DNA from: Ephydatia muelleri
Lineage: Eukaryota > Porifera > Demospongiae > Spongillida > Spongillidae
Assembly (NCBI GenBank): GCA_013339895.1
Contig: JABACO010000006.1
Coordinates: 2,387,876 to 2,451,875 of the forward strand
DNA: 64,000 bases
Direction: 5' to 3'
Positions 56,699 through 64,000 of this stretch are shown in pieces. The number at the start of each line of letters is the position of its first letter. Positions within the stretch are counted from its first letter, which is position 1. A program made the translations under genes and the position numbers. A model generated the notes under the pieces. The model was not told the origin of the DNA. It made no database searches and saw nothing but the letters and a program-made list of their open reading frames with translations.

Positions 56699-57880
56699 GT
56701 GCATGCGAGTCCTTATTGGGAAGGAATATTACGATATTGTGATTGCCCAACCGCTGTAGTACGATTGACAAAGGCTTTAGGAGTTGGACTACTACTACCT
56801 GTAGTTGTTGGATCAATGGAAGTAAATACGAGTAACTCGTCTGACGTCGCTATCTACCAATCTACGATGATCGTTTTAAGTGCAACCAATGGACTGTCTG
56901 TGGTGGTGTGTCTCTTCGCCTCCATTCTGGTGGGCGTCCTTAAGTTGTACAAAAAGCCCGTGTACCGACTGGCCCTTTATCAAGTCGTGGCGTCGTTGAC
57001 TTTTGCGATTGCGTGCGTCGTGGGAGTCATCTTTATTTATTACAACGAGGCCCCTGAAGTATACAGCCGTTTATGTGTGGCGGTGGGCTTTTGGACCCTT
57101 TTTACGCAGAATTTGAAGCTATATTCCACTCTGTGGCTAACATTCCACCTTTTCTGTTTTGCCGTGTTAGCCAAGAACATGAAAAAATTCGAACCGTTCT
57201 ACGTCATGAGTTCACTGCTCATATCAGCCATCTTCTCCATCGTCCCACTCATCACAGATAGTTATGGATTCAATGGCGTTACCTGCTGGATACGGGAGCA
57301 GGACGAAAACTGCTCCTCGTACAGGCGTACCGACATAGAGATTATCGAACAGTACACTCTTTGGTACGGTCCGTCGACGACACTGCTCGTGATCGAGTCA
57401 GTGGTACTGCTGATAATGGTGGCAATTCTCGTGTGCAGGTTTCGACGTCGAACCAAGCACGAAGGTACTTCTTTTCGCGAGGACCAGAACTGGAGGGCCG
57501 CCAAACAGCTGCTTCCTCTCGTCGCCTATCCGATGCTGTTTTGCGTTCTCATAATCCCGCCTATTGTGTTCGACGCGTATACGTACACACCTCAACCCCC
57601 AAGTCCAGTACTGATATATATGTCTGTGTCGAGTGTAGCGGCTTGGAGCCTATCCGCGGGCACGACATTGATATTGCACGTCATCCTGTCTGCAGCGTGT
57701 TCGAGAAAACGTCGAAGCAAACCGCGGGAGAAAATCAACCACACCACGCTGCCTCACCTAATCGAAAACGAGGGCACCAACACGGTGCACAACGATACGC
57801 TGGACGTAGTTAGTGACACACACTTTTCTATTCCGAAGGACAGTGTCGGCATTGAACTGTCGATCAATGCGTCTGCATGA
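56699..57880 (+). CDS. Seven-transmembrane receptor, intronless
   Basis: 393-aa frame; the likelier start is Met40 (56816), giving 354 aa with an extracellular N-terminus bearing NTS and NSS sequons. Hydrophobic spans at about residues 58-81, 91-115, 125-157, 167-187, 221-246, 267-291 and 303-333. Cys126 at TM3 and Cys196 in GVTCWI could form the usual loop disulphide. A basic third loop (RFRRRTKHEG) and a polar tail follow. WCWI-like loop features and NLKLYSTLW recall cAMP-receptor/GPR157-type GPCRs, but I cannot assign the class firmly. Uninterrupted frame with higher GC than its surroundings. It signals at the plasma membrane by inference; the ligand is unknown. Confidence 0.85.
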   Translation: MHASPYWEGILRYCDCPTAVVRLTKALGVGLLLPVVVGSMEVNTSNSSDVAIYQSTMIVLSATNGLSVVVCLFASILVGVLKLYKKPVYRLALYQVVASLTFAIACVVGVIFIYYNEAPEVYSRLCVAVGFWTLFTQNLKLYSTLWLTFHLFCFAVLAKNMKKFEPFYVMSSLLISAIFSIVPLITDSYGFNGVTCWIREQDENCSSYRRTDIEIIEQYTLWYGPSTTLLVIESVVLLIMVAILVCRFRRRTKHEGTSFREDQNWRAAKQLLPLVAYPMLFCVLIIPPIVFDAYTYTPQPPSPVLIYMSVSSVAAWSLSAGTTLILHVILSAACSRKRRSKPREKINHTTLPHLIENEGTNTVHNDTLDVVSDTHFSIPKDSVGIELSINASA

Positions 57881-58055
57881 TACGCGACGTGTCATGTACA
57901 TGTAGGGTTTGCATCCGATAGTAATTAAATGGCGGATGTGACTCCGTCTTGTATTCATCACTTCAGTTACCAGTATCCGGCCTGGTCCAATCCGGATTTT
58001 GCGTAATGGAATCGATTGGTTCGGCTCGAATCGGCTGAAGTTTTGGTTGTATTAT

Positions 58056-58072
58056 AGTGGGGGGGGGGGGGG
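58056..58072. repeat. Poly-G run
   Basis: Short G homopolymer upstream of the degenerate coding region. Confidence 0.9.
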
Positions 58073-58124
58073 CTTATTTACTTGTTAAAAAATTTCTTGT
58101 TTCTACCACTCTGAAAATATGTAG

Positions 58125-60767
58125 ATGGCATGTGTAGAAACAAGGTCTAGAGGGAGAAAATTCCTTGGACGTGTTGACTACTTTGAATCTGCTGACCTAC
58201 CTCATGGTGTTTTGCCAACTAAAAAGGCTGTATTGAAACGGTCAAGAAGCGATGCAGCCGATATGTTGGCGTCAGCATTGCAGGAGCATTGGATCTTTTG
58301 TAATCTCTATACAATTTCAACAAAGAACATCAAAAAGCATATTATCAAACTGTATGAGGATTTTTTGAAATTGCTTCAGACTAGGGACAGCACAAAAAAA
58401 ATGATGCCAAAGTCTTAGCATTCAATAAAGATAATGCAGTAATGTCTGACATTTTTTGTAAAGATGCTTGTCAAAGAAGAAAATCTATGATGTTAGGATG
58501 AAGGAAAATGAGTGGAAGTTTTTTGAAGAACAAAGAGGCGAGAGAAAAATGTATTGTCAAGACCATGTCGACACTCAATGATTTATTTGCTCTAGAGACT
58601 CTGTAAATGCTGAACAGCCAATGACTGTGCCAGAGAGTACAGAAACTACTGAAGACACTAGTGATAGAGCTATACACACCTGTTACAGTAGAGGATGTTG
58701 AATTTCAAAGCCCAAGTAGAAGGATGTTGAATTTCAAAGCCCAAGAAAGAAAAAGAAGGTGATTGAAGATAAGAATAGCAATGCTTCGAGTTCAATGCCT
58801 GAAGAGTACCAACATGTTAGGTGCAGTATGCGAAAGGGAGACCAGAATACTATGAGGGGGTGGACAAACTGAAAAGTTGCTTTCATATGTCACAGAACCA
58901 AGCAGAAGCTGCTGTTGTTGAGACAGCAAACAAAATGTTTGGACGAAATTGGAAATATCATGATGAAGGAGCTGAAATTGATGTAGACACTCTTCTTGAC
59001 AAGAAGAATACTAGAAGAGTTGGAAAGTGCATTGAAGCCATGGCACTGAGTGAAATAGTGATGGAGGTTGTATCCTCTGATGACCAATCTACAAACAAAT
59101 GCAAATGATGGTTTTAAAAAACAAGGAGCTACAGTGCAAGGTATTATTATTAATGGTAAGTATAGAGCTCTATCTACCATGAACATTGCATCAGAGTCTA
59201 AACCAAACCTTGCAGAGTTAAAGCTAACAACCTTGCAAATTCTATTGGCAGCTAGTGGAGTTAATGCAAAGTTCTGTTTGAGAGAATTGATTTTTGTCAT
59301 TTCTGATCAAACAGCACACAATATAGATGTTGAATTGTTAGTTGCAAAGAGCTTTGCACAGAGGAAGTACCTAATCAATTGTTTTGCAATGTTCATCCAT
59401 GCCTTATGTTCAATCGGGTGATAGTAAAGCATTGGTCCCAGCTTGAGCATGCAATTGGACGTGATAAAATATATGCAAATTTTCTTGTGAATGCCACAAC
59501 AACTGCTAGTAGTGTAACAGAACAAGCTCTTGATTGCATCACTCGATTGATAAACCATGACTTTGATCATAAGCTTTGAAACAAGTCCCAGGAATTTGAC
59601 ATGCATATAACCCCTAAGAAAAACATGTCTGTTAGCTTGAAAGATGAATGGTTTAGCACTTACATGTGCAGTTACATGCAGTTTATCACTTTGATGATGT
59701 TGCATCTTTTCTAGACAAGTTTCAGCATGTGACCAACCAATTGGCATGCATTGTAAGATGCTTTCTAGATCTCGAATTTCTTAAAGTAATGCTATGTATT
59801 GGTGCATTATTAGGAGAACCTGTTTTAATACTGACATCTACTGCAATGACATATTCCAAACTTATTCCTGCTTTTCAACAGCTCTACCATGACCTGCTAG
59901 AAACTGAACCCTGTAAGCTCCTAAATTTGAACAAGGCTGCATTTACATTTGTCTCTGATAGCCAATTTACACATTCTAGGTATGCTTTGGACATTTGTAG
60001 GAGCATAGAAGCAATTTGTGAAGAGTATAAGCCACAAGTTTTAAAGATACTAAAAGTTATCTTACCTGCTCTTGCAGAAGCATTTCAAAGACAGAAATGA
60101 GAGATATTTGGGTTTGGTTCTTACAATGAAAACTCCCATAGCCTCTCACAATGGATCAAGATAAGCTAGAAGGAGCACCAGTGCATAATCTTGATGCTGA
60201 GCAAAGCGTTGGTTTTATAAATTATGAATTATCAAGAAGAGGATCAAAGCAGTAAAGTTCTGCTTCATCAACACAAGTTAAATGTGCGGCACATGATTTA
60301 ATTGACAATGCTGTTCCAGGATCATATAAAGAATATTCCAAGGTAGCCAAATATGTAATTCCTGAGTTGTGCCCCAATTGGGCTGCTAAGCAAGAGGATC
60401 TAAATAAAAAGGTCTTGTAGATAAAGAAATTGCAAATGTAGCCTTGGATAGAAGAAAAACAAAGGATCTAGAGAAACTTAAATGCATGGGTGGGCCGTTT
60501 ACAATGTCAAGCCAGGTTGATGAGTACTTGAAATCTGATGACAGCAATAAGGTTGAAAGATTGTATATCGAAGTGAGATATGCAAGAGACACACCTTTGT
60601 CAATGCCAAAGAACAGTGACATTTTTAGATTTATGAAGGATCACAGAAGACTTAGTGAAGACACATATGCTACCAATCTTAAGCTATACTTGGACAATGT
60701 AGTTTCAATTGCTGATGTGACTATGGATGATTGTGACGGAGCAGTAGATACATTTACACAACAATGA
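58125..60767 (+). pseudogene. Degenerate transposon-like coding region
   Basis: A run of frames interrupted by stops and frameshifts, in order: RSRGRKFLGRVDYFESADL (58140), GRPEYYEGVDKLKSCFHM and KMFGRNWKYHDEGAEIDVDT (58830), GIIINGKYRALSTMNIA and FVISDQTAHN (59140), GRDKIYANFLVNATTTASSV (59455), HFDDVASFLDKFQ and ILTSTAMTYSKLIPAF (59685), APVHNLDAEQSVGFINYELS (60175), KCMGGPFTMSSQVDEYLKSD and RLYIEVRYARDTPLSMPKNS (60480), ending TFTQQ. It resembles a multicopy invertebrate family whose name I cannot give; relation to transposases is inferred from the copy-like decay and the DQTAHN region. Confidence 0.55.
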
Positions 60768-60769
60768 TT

Positions 60770-61800
60770 AATGTTCTGAAACATGCAATGCATTTAATAT
60801 GACTTTACGGAATACAACAAACAAATTTGCTTATAATACGTACAATAATGTTCTATGAATGACTACTGTGTACCTTGTACTTCTGCGTTTCTTCTATTAC
60901 ATAATCTGTTTACTGCACTCTTGCTAATGTGTATAAATTAATGAAAGATGCAAACTGAAGGCAGAAAATTACTAGTAGTTCTACACATACAAATGGTGTC
61001 ATGAGTGGAGAATATACTATACACAATGCATAAATTCATATTTTGTACAACTTCAAGGGTAATGTACAGGGGGGTTACACTTAGTATAAAAATTTAAAAT
61101 ACATGTTTTCCTAATGCCCTCCATATTCTGAGAGGGGTAGAAACCAAAGTCATACCCCCCCCCCCCCCCCCACACACCACACACTTGTAGGGGGATTGGC
61201 GGGTTGCAGACCTGCAGTGCAGCCTCTCTGAGTCGGATTACATCTATTGGTGCACTGTAATCAAAGAACTAGGCGTGAACGGACGACGGGGGAGCATTAC
61301 ATTATGCTGGTCACGTGGTAGCTGCAATCGTCTATGGCAGTGAAAAGAAGAGCTTGAAAACAGGTGATTGATGCTGTCAAAGTGTAAGGAAGAAATTGAA
61401 GAAGTAACTAAAACACAGTGGTAGCCAGTACGCTTAGGTAACCGTAACGAAGAAAATGGTTCATGCATGTGTTTTGGTTAATCGGAAGGAGGGTTGCTAC
61501 GCTAGTGAATGGTAGATGGGGAACCCCTCAATGTCAAAAAGGTGTAACTGAAGACGTAAGGCCCCTTTGAGTGTTAGTTATATGACTTACATCAACTGAT
61601 TATATGCCATGCATGAAGAATTTGAGAGCAACTATTAAGAACATGGTGTGCACGTCAGTAATCCAGATAAAAACCGGATAAATCCGGATACCGGAATCCA
61701 GAAATAATCTATCGGATTTCGGTATAACTGATAATCAATATACCGACGGATGCAAACCTAATACTTCATATATATGGGATCCATTCCGCGAAAAGGGACC
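60770..61800. other. Intergenic DNA
   Basis: No supported gene. Includes a poly-C run (61157-61172) and, at 61776-61804, a lone end of MITE family b (GGGATCCATTCCGCGAAAAG). Confidence 0.5.
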
Positions 61801-61805
61801 TAACG

Positions 61806-62441
61806 CTACCCTGGAAAGACCCATATTCCTCCTGGTGCACGTGCAAGTATACCCTGGAAAGACCCATATTCCTCCTGGTGCACGTGCAAGTATACCCTGG
61901 AAAGACCCATATCCTCCTGGTGCACGTGCAAGTATACCCTGGAAAGACCCATATTCCTCCTGGTGCACGTGCAAGTATACCCTGGAAAGACCTATATCCT
62001 CCTGGTGCACCGTGCAAGTATACCCTGGAAAGACCCATATCCCTCCTGGTGCATGTGCAAGTATACCCTGGAAAGACCCATATTCCTCCTGGTGCACGTG
62101 CAAGTATACCCTGGAAAGACCCATATTCCTCCTGGTGCACGTGCAAGTATACCCTGGAAAGACCTATATTCCTCCTGGTGCACGTGCAAGTATACCCTGG
62201 AAAGACCCATATCCCTCCTGGTGCACGTGCAAGTATACCCTGGAAAGACCCATATCCTCCTGGTGCACGTGCAAGTATACCCTGGAAAGACCATATTCCT
62301 CCTGGTGCACGTGCAAGTATACCCTGGAAAGACCCATATTCCTCCTGGTACATGTGCAAGTATACCCTGGAAAGACCCATATTCCTCTTGGTGCACGTGC
62401 AAGTATACTCTGGAAAGACCCATATCCCTCCTGGTGCATAA
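61806..62441. repeat. 43-bp minisatellite, about 15 copies
   Basis: Unit CCCATATTCCTCCTGGTGCA plus CGTGCAAGTATACCCTGGAAAGA, with 1-bp length variants. Five long frames overlap it on both strands, none consistent, because 43 is not a multiple of three. Confidence 0.97.
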
Positions 62442-62811
62442 CGATATCGGATGCAAGCAATGTGTGTGCTGCATGTACGTGAGCACCATTTCCAGGCTGA
62501 TGACCAGAATTCGCAAAGGATCCATAAAACGACATGCACTAACGATATCGGCGTGTCATGTTTGTTTCTGAATAAAATGAGTAAGCTTAATGAGAAAAAA
62601 CTTCTATTATTAATGAGCTAGTTTAATGCATACTGAAACACATAGTAAAACATACATACATGTCTGTTAAATGGTGCGCTATTGCTGCTTAAAAAAAAAT
62701 TCCCAGGACAATCAAAGCCGGGAAGAACCCTTGCATCATAGTTAAAAATTCAGTGCCCAATAAATTCAGTCCAATTTTCCAATTCAGTTTTGATGCATTT
62801 GATACAGTGGA

Positions 62812-63097
62812 TCCTGCTCGTGCCCAGCTAGGTGATACAGGAGATCTTGCTCGTGCCCAGCTAGGGGATACAGGAGATCCTGCTCGTGCCCAGCTAGGGG
62901 ATACAGGAGATCCTGCTCGTGCCCAGCTAGGGATACAGAAGATCTTGCTCGTGCCCAGCTAGGGGATACAGGAGATCTTGCTCGTGCCCAGCTAGGGGAT
63001 ACAGGAGATCTTGCTCGTGCCCAGCTAGGGGATACAGGAGATGTTGCTCGTGCCCAGCTAGGGAATACAGGAGAACTTGCTCGTGCCCAGCGATACG
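62812..63097. repeat. 33-bp minisatellite, about 9 copies
   Basis: Unit GGAGATCCTGCTCGTGCCCA plus GCTAGGGGATACA. One plus frame reads DTGDPARAQLG repeatedly but is broken by a 2-bp-shorter unit near 62930. Confidence 0.95.
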
Positions 63098-63109
63098 GTG
63101 GATCATGCT

Positions 63110-64000
63110 CGGTGGATGGAAGCTCAGCGCTTTTCTAATTCGAATAGTATACACATGTACATAGTCTTTATAAAATTATTTAATTAACTCCACTATTTGG
63201 GTAAAAGTGCGTTAGTATTGAAGTTATGTTTTGATTTTCTATTATGGAAAGCCCCGCCCCCAAAACCTTCCCTCGTTCATTACGCCCACCCACGAATAAT
63301 TATTTTAAGCGTGTATATTTGTCCAGTTTCATGCCGCCGGTTAATGCAACCAAAGCTCAAAGAAACAGTTATCGCATGCACGCAGAATGGATCAACTGCA
63401 TTGAAGTCGACCACACTACTGCCAATAGGTCATGCATCTTTGCATACAGCCCATGGAAACTGAAGGTGCTCCTCTAGAAAACAGACATGTAGAGCCATTT
63501 CGGTTCTTTATTTCAGGGGTGGGTGTGTGGGGGGGGGGGGGGGGGGGTGAATCTTAAGCTTCATCAATCCAGTCTGCCTGTTCCAGGTGGTTCTCCTCGT
63601 ATGCAATTATTGCCATCAATTCTCTCTGCTCCTAGCAGCACTCTTATCGGCCTTTCTCGCTTGGGGGCTTGAACTGGAGCTTGCTTATGAACTATGCACC
63701 ATATGTTTCTGCATGCAGCCATCACTTTTGATGCAAAATAGAGAGAGCATGCAGACACTTGCACGACCGATCAAGCAATTGCGACTGAACTGATGGGCAG
63801 TACAGATCGTATATAGTGAAGAACTTTGAAAGACTTGTTGTCGATCTTGGAAGTATTTCATCAAGACTTAGAGACTTTGACACAAACAAAGATGGCAAAC
63901 GATGGTTCTCTTCATGATCATTCTCTCTGAAGCTTTCAAGCCATCAAGTTGGGTTTGTACAATGAGGGTTAGAAATCTTTCAGGCATAAACTAACTAAGA
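63110..64000. other. Window end, nothing recognised
   Basis: Overlapping small frames on both strands with no identifiable domain, and a poly-G run (63529-63547). A gene running off the window end cannot be excluded. Confidence 0.4.

Noticed and set aside
57361..57813. 150-codon frame overlapping the 7TM gene
   Set aside because: Shifted-frame shadow of the receptor coding sequence, lacking any independent feature.
61735..62571. Six long frames on both strands, up to 257 codons
   Set aside because: Shadows of a 43-bp tandem repeat; the frame rotates every unit and no splice or start context is consistent.
62753..62962. Frame with DTGDPARAQLG repeats as a repeat protein
   Set aside because: A shortened unit shifts the frame after four repeats and there is no supported start or exon structure.

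Overview
This is eukaryotic (metazoan) DNA. The genes are split into small exons by GT-AG introns. The window is crowded with microsatellites, minisatellites, fold-back elements and DNA transposons, and there are no bacterial-style operons. The palindromic octamer TACATGTA recurs everywhere, long CA/TG tracts are common, and one transposon carries a RAG1-like N-terminal domain. I guess a marine invertebrate, possibly a sponge, but the species is inference only. All exon models below were read by eye from splice signals, matching intron phases and comparison between paralogous copies inside the window.

The main content is a cluster of related single-pass membrane receptor-like genes, roughly 2-50 kb. 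It looks like three tandem units, each a divergent pair: a minus-strand gene and a plus-strand gene with their 5' ends facing. Unit 1 holds A (minus, 2350-5863) and D (plus remnant, 7.85-8.1 kb). Unit 2 holds B (minus pseudogene, 10.3-13.3 kb) and F (plus, 15.7-24 kb, perhaps to 29 kb). Unit 3 holds C (minus, 31-35 kb) and E (plus, 44.5-50.1 kb). The products have a fibronectin-III/Ig-like ectodomain, a transmembrane exon and a cytoplasmic tail spread over very small exons. The tails of A and C contain a 10-residue Pro-Lys-Gly-Asp repeat. The tail of E contains a 7-residue PPQHDVN-type repeat. Decay is mixed: A, F and the 3' half of E read cleanly; B has stops and frameshifts; D and E share an ectodomain deletion; C has a transposon at a splice donor.

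Unit 3 is split by about 8.7 kb of insertions that lie between C and E and are absent from unit 1. These are a structurally complete hAT transposon (35437-38777, exact 8-bp target duplication, two-exon transposase of about 861 aa), an inverted-repeat element (39.1-40.2 kb), and a decayed transposon gene (40.2-43.6 kb) whose N-terminus resembles the zinc-binding and RING region of RAG1.

From 50 to 64 kb the receptor cluster ends. This part holds an inverted-repeat element, a decayed hAT transposon (54.8-56.5 kb), an intronless seven-transmembrane receptor gene (56.7-57.9 kb), a degenerate transposon-like coding region (58.1-60.8 kb) and two large minisatellites. A 2.9-kb 17-bp minisatellite at 25.6-28.5 kb gives a spurious 1020-codon open frame. 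The many His/Thr- and Cys/Val-rich open frames are CA/TG repeat shadows and are not annotated.
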